10,183 bases of DNA from Proteobacteria bacterium UBA964 (GCA_002292945.1 DBCG01000108.1:34616-44798), one strand, 5' to 3'. Counted from the stretch's first letter, positions 1-7,302 are shown. A program made the numbers and translations. Notes: generated by a model from the sequence alone, not told the origin.

Positions 1-801
1 TTTGGCGTCACCGAGCCCACTTCGGGGACGGACACCTTGGCCCTGCGCACCACGGCGGTGCGCAAGGGCGATCGCTACATCGTCAACGGCCAGAAGATCT
101 GGACCAGTTACGCCGACAAGGCCGACTGGATGTTCTGCTTGGTGCGCACCGACGCCACCGCCAAGCATGCCGGCATCTCCTTCATCGTGTTCGACATGCG
201 CACACCGGGCGTGGAGACGCGGCCGATCCCGCTCATCTCCGGCGAATCGCCGTTCTGCGAGACCTTCCTCACCGATGTCCGCGTCCCCAAAGACCAACTC
301 GTCGGTCGCCTGAACGGCGGCTGGGAGATTGCCAAGCGCTTGCTGACGCACGAGCGTCAGAGCATCTCGACCGCGGCCTTCGGCGGCGGCGTCGGACTCG
401 ACCTCGTGACCGCCGCCCAGCAGAGTGTCGGCCTGATGTGCGGCCAACTCGCCGACGGCGACCTGCGCGTCCGCATCGCCACGTTCCGCATGCAGGAGCG
501 CGCCTTCCACCTCACAGTGCGCCGCGCGCAAGCCGAAGCCCGCGCCGGCGGCAACATCGACCACCTCGCGCCGCTCTTCAAATACGCAGCAGCGTCGGTC
601 AACCAGCAACGCCTCGAACTTCTGGTCGAAACGCTCGGCCTCGGCGGGCTCGGCTGGGAGGGCGATGGCTTCCATCCTGACGCGCTGCGCGCGACGCGGC
701 ATTGGCTGCGCTCGAAGGGCAACTCCATCGAGGGCGGCACCTCCGAGATCAACCTCAATGTGGTGGCCAAGCGCGTGCTGGGCCTGCCGGATCCCACCTG
801 A
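1..801 (+). CDS. Acyl-CoA dehydrogenase, C-terminal part (5' end outside window)
   Basis: FAD-dependent acyl-CoA dehydrogenase (ACAD) that would oxidise an acyl-CoA to the 2,3-enoyl-CoA. The reading frame is open from base 1, so the true start lies upstream; 266 residues remain. The visible part begins in the middle beta-domain with TEPTSGTD (residues 4-11) and KIWTSYADKADW, then the helical C-terminal domain, ending with GGTSEI and AKRVLGLP, a typical ACAD tail. At the position of the MCAD-type catalytic Glu (just before GT in the tail) it has Gly245, but helix G carries THER with Glu118, where isovaleryl-CoA and long-chain dehydrogenases place their catalytic Glu. This assignment is by hand alignment. 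The next gene starts one base after the stop codon and is a second ACAD, so the two are probably one operon and perhaps one enzyme. Substrate cannot be told from sequence; steroid side-chain, terpenoid or branched acyl-CoA are possibilities for this type of pair. Confidence 0.93.
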   Translation, partial: FGVTEPTSGTDTLALRTTAVRKGDRYIVNGQKIWTSYADKADWMFCLVRTDATAKHAGISFIVFDMRTPGVETRPIPLISGESPFCETFLTDVRVPKDQLVGRLNGGWEIAKRLLTHERQSISTAAFGGGVGLDLVTAAQQSVGLMCGQLADGDLRVRIATFRMQERAFHLTVRRAQAEARAGGNIDHLAPLFKYAAASVNQQRLELLVETLGLGGLGWEGDGFHPDALRATRHWLRSKGNSIEGGTSEINLNVVAKRVLGLPDPT

Positions 802-802
802 T

Positions 803-1975
803 ATGACACGCCCCCTCACCGACGACCAACGTCTGCTCCAGGACAGCGCCCGCGAATTCTTTGCGGAGCGGGCACCTGTGAAGGCGCTGCGTGCCGACCG
901 CGACGCCGGACGCCCCTTCGACCCGACACTCTGGAAGGAGATCGCAGCGCTCGGCTTCGCCGGCGCAGCGGTCCCTGAAGCCTACGGCGGCTCGGGCATG
1001 GGTTGGCGGGCGCTCGGCCTCGTGCTCGAGGCGGCCGGACGCACGCTCGTCGCCTCGCCGCTGCTGCAAAGCGCTCTGGTCGGCGTCGCGGCGATCGATG
1101 CGCTGGGATCGGACGCGCAACGCGCGGCTTGGTTGCCTGCCATCGCGGCGGGCGAGATGACCACCGCCTTGGCGCTGGATGAGGGTGCGCACCACGCGCC
1201 GTCGCGGATCGCGATGCGCGCCGTGCGTGAACCGGGCGGTTGGCGGCTCGAGGGCCAGAAGCGCTTTGTGCCGGACGGTGCCACTGCAAGCCACCTGCTG
1301 ATCGCGGCGCTCGCCGCGCCGACGCCTGACGCACCGGAAGGCCTGACCTTGTTCTGCGTGGCCGGCTCAGCGGACGGTCTCGTCCGAAGGCCGCTCGCGA
1401 TGGCGGACAGCCGCGGCATGGCAGAGCTCGACCTGACGGCCGTGCGCGTCACAGACGGTGCGGTGCTCGGCAGCGTCGGTGAGGGCGCGAGCGCCCTCGA
1501 GGGTGTGCTCGATACGGCCCGGATCGGTCTCGCTGCCGAGATGCTGGGCGCGGCGGATGCGCTGTTCGCGCTCACCCTCGATCACCTCAAGACCCGGCGC
1601 CAATTCGGCCAGCCGATCGGTGCCTTCCAGTCGCTGCAACACCGCGCGGCGCGCATGTTCGTCGACCTCGAGCTCACCCGCAGTTGCGTGCTGGCGGCGC
1701 TCGATGCACTCGATGATGCCGCAGGCTCAGGCGGTTCGGCGCGATCCGCGGCGGCCCAAGGTGCCTCGGTCCCCTCCCTCGCCTCGCTCGCCAAGGCGCG
1801 TGCCGGCGACACGCTGCACCTCGTCAGCAACGAGGCGGTGCAACTGCACGGCGGCGTCGGCATGACCGACGCCTACGATGCGGGTCTTTACCTCAAGCGG
1901 GCGCGGGTCCTCGAGACCCTCTACGGCACCGCCGGTTGGCATCGCGACCGCAGCGCGAGGCTGGACGGCTACTGA
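803..1975 (+). CDS. Acyl-CoA dehydrogenase family protein, probable non-catalytic partner subunit
   Basis: A complete 390-residue ACAD-fold protein. The ATG at 803 is chosen because the protein then starts with the usual N-terminal helix (LTDDQRLLQDSAREFF). The same frame is open further upstream, but only as a shadow of the preceding gene. Order: N-terminal helical domain (about 1-110), middle beta-domain (about 110-225), C-terminal helical domain with the FAD-contact signature RRQFGQPIGAFQ (from residue 265) and AVQLHGGVGM. The tail reads LYGTAGWH: Tyr374 sits where MCAD has its catalytic Glu. In helix G the stretch DTARIG has Ala239 at the position of the alternative catalytic Glu. Both known base positions therefore lack Glu, which suggests a structural subunit. 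A Gly/Ser/Ala-rich stretch at about residues 304-325 looks like an insertion between C-terminal helices. No strong Shine-Dalgarno sequence precedes the ATG, consistent with translation coupled to the upstream gene. Substrate unknown. Confidence 0.93.
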   Translation: MTRPLTDDQRLLQDSAREFFAERAPVKALRADRDAGRPFDPTLWKEIAALGFAGAAVPEAYGGSGMGWRALGLVLEAAGRTLVASPLLQSALVGVAAIDALGSDAQRAAWLPAIAAGEMTTALALDEGAHHAPSRIAMRAVREPGGWRLEGQKRFVPDGATASHLLIAALAAPTPDAPEGLTLFCVAGSADGLVRRPLAMADSRGMAELDLTAVRVTDGAVLGSVGEGASALEGVLDTARIGLAAEMLGAADALFALTLDHLKTRRQFGQPIGAFQSLQHRAARMFVDLELTRSCVLAALDALDDAAGSGGSARSAAAQGASVPSLASLAKARAGDTLHLVSNEAVQLHGGVGMTDAYDAGLYLKRARVLETLYGTAGWHRDRSARLDGY

Positions 1976-1978
1976 AGT

Positions 1979-2006
1979 CGCACAACGCCGGCTTCGCTGC
2001 GATAAT
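1979..2006 (+). promoter_or_regulatory. Possible sigma70-like promoter for the aminotransferase pair
   Basis: The spacer between the dehydrogenase stop (1975) and the aminotransferase start (2037) holds GATAAT at 2001-2006, five of six matches to a -10 box and unusually AT-rich for this DNA. A weak -35 candidate, CGCACA at 1979-1984, lies 16 bases upstream. Transcription would then start near 2013. This is a visual match only; the weak -35 lowers confidence. Confidence 0.35.
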
Positions 2007-2023
2007 GAGGGGGTCAGCCCCTC
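2007..2023 (+). promoter_or_regulatory. Small hairpin ahead of the aminotransferase start
   Basis: GAGGGG (2007-2012) pairs with CCCCTC (2018-2023) around a five-base loop, giving a six-base-pair GC-rich stem just after the possible -10 box and before the ribosome binding site. There is no T-run after it, so it is not an intrinsic terminator. It may be a 5' leader stem or chance in GC-rich DNA. Confidence 0.25.
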
Positions 2024-2024
2024 C

Positions 2025-2030
2025 AGCAGG
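2025..2030 (+). promoter_or_regulatory. Shine-Dalgarno site for the class I aminotransferase
   Basis: AGCAGG lies six bases ahead of the ATG at 2037 and matches AGGAGG at five of six positions. It supports the 2037 start over the in-frame extension reaching back into the dehydrogenase gene. Confidence 0.6.
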
Positions 2031-2036
2031 CCCACC

Positions 2037-3227
2037 ATGTTCGAGACCCTCGTCCGCGTCCCGCCCGATCCGATCCTCAGCGTCTCGGCGGCCTTCCAAG
2101 CCGACGACTCACCGGACAAGGTCGACCTTGGGGTCGGCGTCTACAAAGACGAGCACGGCAAGACCCCGGTCATGCGCGCCGTGCGCACCGCCGAGCAGGA
2201 ACTGCTCGCAGAGCAATCCACCAAGACCTATGTCAGCCCGATCGGCAACACCGGCTGCAATACGCTGATGACCGAACTCGTGCTCGGCAGCGATCACGCC
2301 GGTCGCAAGGCCGACCTGTCGCTCGCGCAGACCCCGGGCGGCAGCGGCGCACTGCGCCTCGGCGCCGAATTGCTGCAATCGGCACGGCCGGGCGCCACCA
2401 TCCTCGTCAGCGACCCGACCTGGGCCAACCACATCCCCCTGCTCGGCACAGTCGGCCTGAAAGTCGATCGCTATCCCTACTACGATCCGCAGCACCCGGG
2501 CGTGCTGTTCGATCGCATGCTCGGCCACCTCGATGCCCAGCCCGCCGGCACCATCGTCGTGCTGCACGCCTGCTGCCATAACCCGACCGGACAGGATCTC
2601 ACCCCCGCGCAATGGAGCGAGGTCGCCTCCGTCGTCGCCCGCCGCGGGTTGCTGCCGTTCATGGATCTTGCCTACCTCGGACTCGGCGAAGACCTCGACC
2701 GCGACGCCGCCTCGGTGCGGCTGATGGCGCGCGCCGTGCCCGAGATGCTGGTCGCGGTGTCCTGCTCCAAAAATTTCGGCATCTACCGCGAACGCACCGG
2801 CGTGCTCATCGCGCTCGGCGCGGGTGCGGAGCGCGCCGCCATCACCACCGGTCACCTCGGCCGCCTCGCCCGCACGCTCTGGTCGATGCCGCCGGATCAT
2901 GGCGCCGCGATCGTGCAGCGTGTGTTGTCGCAACCGGCGCTGCGCCAGGACTGGATGACGGAGCTCTCTCACATGACACGTCGCATCAACGGGCTGCGCG
3001 CCCTGCTCGCCGAGAAGCTGAGCGCCGCTGCCGGCACCGACTACGGTTGGATCGGCGCTCAACGCGGGATGTTCTCGCGGCTGCCGCTCTCGGCCACGCA
3101 GGTCGGATTCGCACGCGAACAGCACCGCCTCTATATGCCGCCCGACGGCCGCATCAACATCGCCGGGGTCAGCCCCGCCAATGTCGATCGGGTCGCAGCC
3201 GGCCTCATCGCTGCGGTGCGCTCATGA
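2037..3227 (+). CDS. Class I aspartate/aromatic amino acid aminotransferase
   Basis: Cytosolic PLP enzyme of 396 residues, the normal length of the AspC/TyrB family (fold type I, subgroup I-alpha), which moves the amino group of aspartate or aromatic amino acids to 2-oxoglutarate. Key residues are visible: Trp129 (stacks on PLP), Asn182 in HNPTGQDLT, Asp210 and Tyr213 in MDLAYLGL, the Schiff-base Lys245 in SKNFGIYRERTG, Arg279 before WSMPPDHG (equivalent to Arg292, which binds the side-chain carboxylate of dicarboxylic substrates) and Arg372 in GRINIAGV (equivalent to Arg386, alpha-carboxylate). Both substrate arginines are kept, so aspartate or glutamate should be used; aromatic substrates cannot be excluded, hence no gene symbol. 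The stop overlaps the start of the next aminotransferase (ATGA), indicating an operon with coupled translation. A possible promoter and a good ribosome binding site precede it. Confidence 0.95.
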   Translation: MFETLVRVPPDPILSVSAAFQADDSPDKVDLGVGVYKDEHGKTPVMRAVRTAEQELLAEQSTKTYVSPIGNTGCNTLMTELVLGSDHAGRKADLSLAQTPGGSGALRLGAELLQSARPGATILVSDPTWANHIPLLGTVGLKVDRYPYYDPQHPGVLFDRMLGHLDAQPAGTIVVLHACCHNPTGQDLTPAQWSEVASVVARRGLLPFMDLAYLGLGEDLDRDAASVRLMARAVPEMLVAVSCSKNFGIYRERTGVLIALGAGAERAAITTGHLGRLARTLWSMPPDHGAAIVQRVLSQPALRQDWMTELSHMTRRINGLRALLAEKLSAAAGTDYGWIGAQRGMFSRLPLSATQVGFAREQHRLYMPPDGRINIAGVSPANVDRVAAGLIAAVRS

Positions 3228-4558
3228 GCGCCGTCCCGAGCGAAGCGGCGCTGCGCGCCTGGTGGATGCCCTTCACCCACAACCGGCATTTCAAGTCCAA
3301 ACCGCGCCTGATCGTCGCGGGTCAAGGCGCGTACTACACCCTCGCCGACGGTCGGCGGGTGTTCGACGGGTTGTCCGGGCTCTGGTGCAGCCCGCTCGGC
3401 CATTCGCCGGCGCGGGTCGTCGAAGCCGTGCAGAAGCAGGTCGCCACGCTCGATTTCGCGCCGAGCTTCCAGATGGGTCATACCGCCGCATTCACCCTCG
3501 CCGAGCGCATCGCCTCGCTCGCCGGACGACCGGACGACAAGGTCTTCTTCGTCAACTCGGGGTCCGAGGCGGTCGATACCGCCCTCAAGATCGCGGTCGC
3601 CTACCATCGCGCACGCGGCGAGGCCTCTCGGACCCGCATCATCGGCCGCGAACGCGGCTACCACGGCGTCGGCATGGGCGGCATCTCGGTGGGCGGCATC
3701 CTCGCCAACCGCAAGATGTTCGCGCCGCTCATGATCCCGGGCGTCGACCATCTGCCGCACACTTGGGACACCTCGAAGATGGGGTATTCGCGAGGTCAAC
3801 CCGATTGGGGGCTGCACCTCGCCGAAGATCTCGAGCGCATCGTCGCGCTGCACGATGCGAGCACCATCGCCGCCGTGATCGTCGAACCGATGCAAGGTTC
3901 GACCGGCGTCATCGTCCCGCCTAAGGGCTATCTGCAGCGACTGCGCGAGATCTGCACCAAGCACGGCATCCTGCTGATCTTCGACGAAGTGATCACCGGG
4001 TTCGGCCGTCTCGGCAAGCCCTTCGCCGCCGATTTCTTTGGCGTCCAACCTGATATGACCACCTTCGCCAAGGCGGTCAACAACGCCACCGTGCCGCTCG
4101 GCGGCGTGCTCGCGGCGTCACAGATCTACGACACCTTCATGACGGGCCCGGAACACATCATCGAGTTCTTCCACGGCTACACCTACTCCGCCCATCCGCT
4201 CGCGATCGCGGCCGCACACGCCACGCTCGATGAACTGGCCGCCGCAGACCTCATCAACCGTGCCGCCACGCTTGCGCCGGTGCTCGAGGACGCCATCCAC
4301 TCGCTGCGGGGCGAAGCACTGGTCACCGACATCCGCAACCTGGGCCTTGCCGCAGCCATCGATGTCGCGCCGGTTCCGGGAAAGCCCGCGCTGCGTGCCT
4401 ACCAGGTGTTCGAGCAGGCGCTCTCGCGCGGACTGATGTTGCGGTTCACGGGCGAGACGCTGGCGCTCGCCCCGCCCTTCATCTCCTCCGAGGACGAGAT
4501 CCGCGGCGCGGTGTCGACCCTTCGGGAGTCGCTGCAGGCGGTGTCGAGCGGCGGCTGA
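3224..4558 (+). CDS. bauA: Beta-alanine (omega-amino acid):pyruvate aminotransferase, class III
   Basis: PLP-dependent class III transaminase of 444 residues, matching the BauA/omega-APT family. It transfers the terminal amino group of beta-alanine or related omega-amino acids and amines to pyruvate, giving malonate semialdehyde (or another aldehyde) and L-alanine. Family marks: LWMPFT-like start WWMPFTHNRHFK (13-24), GLWC (52-55), TLDFAPSFQMGH, NSGSE (111-115, phosphate binding), GYHGVGMGGISVGG (from 145), Asp254 in FDEVITGFGR (pyridine nitrogen), Schiff-base Lys283 in FAKAVNN, and Arg407 near the C-terminus at the usual carboxylate-binding position. The start is the ATG that overlaps the previous stop by four bases; there is no own ribosome binding site, so translation is probably coupled. 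In Pseudomonas this enzyme usually neighbours a semialdehyde dehydrogenase; none is seen here. The last 80 bases are also covered, antisense, by the end of the antiporter gene. Activity on diamines or polyamine-derived amines is an alternative. Confidence 0.93.
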   Translation: MSAVPSEAALRAWWMPFTHNRHFKSKPRLIVAGQGAYYTLADGRRVFDGLSGLWCSPLGHSPARVVEAVQKQVATLDFAPSFQMGHTAAFTLAERIASLAGRPDDKVFFVNSGSEAVDTALKIAVAYHRARGEASRTRIIGRERGYHGVGMGGISVGGILANRKMFAPLMIPGVDHLPHTWDTSKMGYSRGQPDWGLHLAEDLERIVALHDASTIAAVIVEPMQGSTGVIVPPKGYLQRLREICTKHGILLIFDEVITGFGRLGKPFAADFFGVQPDMTTFAKAVNNATVPLGGVLAASQIYDTFMTGPEHIIEFFHGYTYSAHPLAIAAAHATLDELAAADLINRAATLAPVLEDAIHSLRGEALVTDIRNLGLAAAIDVAPVPGKPALRAYQVFEQALSRGLMLRFTGETLALAPPFISSEDEIRGAVSTLRESLQAVSSGG

Positions 4559-6545
4559 TCTCGCCAGCCAACAGCAGCAGCTCGCTGTGCTCGAGGTCGG
4601 CGGGTTTGCCGACGATCACGACTTCATCGCCCTGCTGCAAGGTCATCGCGGGATCCGGGTCGCGGCCGATGATACCGTGGCGACGAACGCTCTCGATCCG
4701 GGCCGTCAGCCCATCCGCACGGAGCGCATCGAGGCGCCGGCCGATCGACCAGGCGCCCGGCGGCAGCACCACGGTCTGCACCGCCTCCGCAGCACCGGGC
4801 TCGGACGCGGGCAAGCCCTCGATCCCACGCACCACGCCGCGTAGCGCCGCGTAGCTGTCGTTGCGGGCGCCCCCGACCGCGCGCACCACCCGCGAGAGCG
4901 GTTGCCCGAGGACCAGCAAGGCGTGCGAGGCGAGCATCAGACTGGCCTCGAAGGTCTCCGGGACGACCTCGGTCGCCCCCGCCTCCATCAACTCCTCGAG
5001 GTTCGAATCATCAGCCGTACGCACGAGGATCGGGACATCCGCGCGTGCAGCGCGGACCGCGCGCACGATCCCGATGGCGACGGCTGGCGCCGAGAAAGTC
5101 ACCACCACCGCACTTGCGTTGGCGAGCCCGGCGGTCCCGAGCAGCTCCGGGTCGGAGGCGTCGCCGAACATCACCGGACGCCCGGCCGCACGACCTGCAC
5201 GCACCCGCGCCGGATCCAGATCCATCGCGAAGCACTCGTGCCCTTGCGCCTCGAGTACACGCGCGAGGTTCTGTCCCACCCGACCGTAGCCGCAGAGGAT
5301 CACATGCTCGCGCGCCGCGAGTTCGGCCACGGCGCGATCCTCCGCCGTCAGCTCGGGGGCGACGCCCTGGGGCGGCCCGCGCTCGCCCAACAAGAGCCGT
5401 GCGATGCGGCGGTTCTGACGCAAGAGCAGCGGCGCGCTCACCATGCTGAGCACGATCGCGACCAGCAACGGCTGACTGACCTCGTCCGCCACCACTTCGC
5501 CCTGGATCAGGATGGTGAGGATCGCGATGCCGAACTCGCCCCCCACCGACAGCACGATCGCGGTGCGCACCGCCTTGAAAGACGGCAACCCCCACATCCG
5601 ACCGACCAAAGTCATCAGCAGGAACTTGCCGACCGTCATTAAAACCAGGATGCCGAGGATCAGCGCGAGATCGTCCTGCAGAACACGCAGGTCGAGCATC
5701 ATGCCCACCGAGATGAAGAACAGCCCCAGCAGGATGTCGCGGAACGGTCGGATGGCGGCCTCGACCTGATGCCGGTACTCCGTCTCCGCGAGCATCACGC
5801 CCGCGAGGAACGCGCCTGTGGCCATCGAGACACCGGCGGAATGGGACACCCACGCCGAGCCGAGCACGACCAACAACACCGCGAGCGTGAAGAGCTCCTG
5901 CAGACGGCTGTGAGCGATCTCATGGAAGAGCGGTCGCAGCGCGAAGCGCCCTGCGAGCAGCACGAACCCGACCGCCAAGGTGCCGACCGCGACCGCCGTA
6001 CCGATCCGCGCTGCGCTGAAGTCGAGGCTACCGGCCGCCAACGCACCGGCCAACACCAGGAACGGGACGAACGCGAGATCCTGGAACAGCAGCACGCTGA
6101 ACGCGACCCGACCGTGGGTGCGGTTGATCTCCGATTGCTCGGTCAGCTGTTGGACGAGGATCGCGGTAGAGCTGACCGCGACCGCACCGCCGAGCGCCAC
6201 TGCCGCGAGCAGATCGACTCCGAAGACATGGAACGCGAGCGAGGCGCACCCCGCCACCAACAACATCTGCACGCTGCCGACGCCGAACACCTCGCGACGC
6301 ATCGCGACCATGCGCGGCCAGGAGAACTCCAAGCCGAGCGTGAACAACAGGAACACCACGCCGAGCTCCGCGAGCAGCTTCGTGCCCTCGGTCTCATCGA
6401 CGAGTCCGAGCGCATAAGGCCCCATGGCGATACCGACGAAGAGATAACCCAATATCGCCGGCAGCCCGACTCGACGGGCGAGCGTGACGACACCCACCGC
6501 TGAGGCCAGCAACAGCAGGATCTGGGCGAGCGGATCGGCGATCAT
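4479..6545 (-). CDS. CPA2-family monovalent cation:proton antiporter with TrkA-N and TrkA-C domains
   Basis: Inner-membrane protein of 688 residues related to KefB/KefC/YbaL: K+ or Na+ exchange for protons, controlled by a cytoplasmic nucleotide-binding (RCK) module. Residues 1-385 form the exchanger, about 12-13 hydrophobic helices, with LLFQDLAFVP (Asp156 is the conserved ion/proton carboxylate of the family) and GLFFISVGM. A TrkA-N Rossmann domain follows at about 413-530, with the dinucleotide motif GYGRVGQ (419-425) and an acidic end to strand 2 at MDLDP (Asp442). A TrkA-C domain lies at about 590-655. The ATG at 6545 starts directly with the first helix; an upstream in-frame extension would only be antisense-like sequence inside msrA. 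AAGGGC before the ATG can serve as ribosome binding site. The C-terminal 26 residues are very basic (ends RRGSRPRRR) and are coded antisense to the bauA end, suggesting read-through past an original stop. E. coli KefC lacks a TrkA-C domain, so this is not a plain KefC. Confidence 0.93.
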   Translation of the reverse strand: MIADPLAQILLLLASAVGVVTLARRVGLPAILGYLFVGIAMGPYALGLVDETEGTKLLAELGVVFLLFTLGLEFSWPRMVAMRREVFGVGSVQMLLVAGCASLAFHVFGVDLLAAVALGGAVAVSSTAILVQQLTEQSEINRTHGRVAFSVLLFQDLAFVPFLVLAGALAAGSLDFSAARIGTAVAVGTLAVGFVLLAGRFALRPLFHEIAHSRLQELFTLAVLLVVLGSAWVSHSAGVSMATGAFLAGVMLAETEYRHQVEAAIRPFRDILLGLFFISVGMMLDLRVLQDDLALILGILVLMTVGKFLLMTLVGRMWGLPSFKAVRTAIVLSVGGEFGIAILTILIQGEVVADEVSQPLLVAIVLSMVSAPLLLRQNRRIARLLLGERGPPQGVAPELTAEDRAVAELAAREHVILCGYGRVGQNLARVLEAQGHECFAMDLDPARVRAGRAAGRPVMFGDASDPELLGTAGLANASAVVVTFSAPAVAIGIVRAVRAARADVPILVRTADDSNLEELMEAGATEVVPETFEASLMLASHALLVLGQPLSRVVRAVGGARNDSYAALRGVVRGIEGLPASEPGAAEAVQTVVLPPGAWSIGRRLDALRADGLTARIESVRRHGIIGRDPDPAMTLQQGDEVVIVGKPADLEHSELLLLAGEISRRSTPPAATPEGSTPRRGSRPRRR

Positions 6546-6561
6546 CGCAAGCCCTTGCCGT

Positions 6562-7197
6562 TCAGACGACGCAGACGACCCCGGTGCCACCGAGGCCGCA
6601 GTATCCGTCCGGGTTCTTGGCGAGGTACTGCTGGTGATAGTCCTCAGCGGCGAAGAACTCGGGCGCTGGACGGATCTCAGTGGTGATGCTGCCGAGCTTC
6701 GCGGCATCGAGGCTCCGTTGATAACGCTCACGGCTCGCCTCGGCCGCCGTCATCTGGGCGTCATCGATGCAGTAGATCGCCGAGCGGTACTGGGAGCCGA
6801 TGTCGTTGCCCTGGCGCAGGCCCTGGGTGGGATCGTGGCGCTCCCAGAACGCCTTGAGGAGCGCGTCGTAGGAGACCTGCGCCGGATCGAAGAACACGCG
6901 CACGATCTCCGTGTGACCGGTGCGGCCGCTGCAGACTTCCTCGTAGCTGGGGTTCGGTGTGTAGCCGCCGGCGTAGCCGACCGAGGTCGAGACCACGCCC
7001 GGGATCTTCCAGAACAAGCGCTCGGCGCCCCAGAAGCAGCCCATCCCGAACTGCGCCTCGACAGCACCCGCCGGGAAGGGCGGCGTCAACGGCGAGCCAA
7101 GCACGAAATGCTGCGCCGCGAGCGGCATACGGGTGCTGCGACCCGGCAAGGCGCTGTCGGGATCCACCATCTCGGCCTTACGTCGGAACAGCGACAT
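6562..7197 (-). CDS. msrA: Peptide methionine sulfoxide reductase MsrA
   Basis: Cytosolic repair enzyme that reduces methionine-S-sulfoxide in proteins and free methionine, using thioredoxin. It has 211 residues, close to E. coli MsrA, including the same kind of roughly 50-residue N-terminal extension ahead of the catalytic core. The catalytic Cys54 lies in GCFWGAE; Glu97 (GHTEIVRV), Asp132 and Tyr137 (GNDIGSQYRS) are the usual active-site partners. Two resolving cysteines, Cys200 and Cys209, lie in the Gly-rich tail GYCGLGGTGVVC, as in the three-cysteine recycling type. The ATG at 7197 is preceded by GGAG with seven bases between. It is the first gene of a minus-strand pair; the antiporter starts 16 bases after its stop. 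No MsrB domain is fused. Identification is secure. Confidence 0.98.
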   Translation of the reverse strand: MSLFRRKAEMVDPDSALPGRSTRMPLAAQHFVLGSPLTPPFPAGAVEAQFGMGCFWGAERLFWKIPGVVSTSVGYAGGYTPNPSYEEVCSGRTGHTEIVRVFFDPAQVSYDALLKAFWERHDPTQGLRQGNDIGSQYRSAIYCIDDAQMTAAEASRERYQRSLDAAKLGSITTEIRPAPEFFAAEDYHQQYLAKNPDGYCGLGGTGVVCVV

Positions 7198-7302
7198 CGA
7201 GGAACTCCAAAGCGGCCCAACGGGGGAGGAGTCTGCGGCCCTGCGCAGGCGGATTCAAGCACAGCGACGAGCGCTTGACCGTCGGGCTACACTTCGGCAG
7301 AT
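7198..7302. promoter_or_regulatory. Divergent promoter region between msrA and the methyltransferase gene
   Basis: This 105-base spacer must hold the promoters for both divergent units. For msrA (minus strand) the best pair I see is TTGAAT (plus coordinates 7253-7258) and CAGACT (7230-7235) with 17 bases between; both boxes are weak. A perfect ten-base palindrome, CCTGCGCAGG (7240-7249), falls inside that spacer and could be an operator. For the plus strand, TTGACC at 7275-7280 is a good -35 but has no clear -10 before the ATG at 7303. The msrA ribosome binding site (GGAG on the minus strand) lies at the left end. Confidence 0.35.

Noticed and set aside
665..802. 46-codon upstream extension of the second acyl-CoA dehydrogenase
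   Set aside because: It lies out of frame over the conserved tail of the first dehydrogenase; the family N-terminus begins at the ATG at 803.
2109..3125. Long minus-strand open frame (338 codons) opposite the class I aminotransferase
   Set aside because: The plus strand carries an unmistakable aminotransferase with all catalytic residues. The antisense frame is Gly/Arg/His-rich without domain features, as expected from GC-rich codon structure.
4553..4569. GGCTG/CAGCC inverted repeat at the bauA stop as a terminator
   Set aside because: Only five base pairs and no T-run on either strand; within this overlap region an intrinsic terminator is not supported.
5769..6503. Plus-strand open frames opposite the antiporter (also 4902-5642)
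   Set aside because: Glu/Arg/His-rich shadows of hydrophobic helices on the coding strand; no family resemblance.
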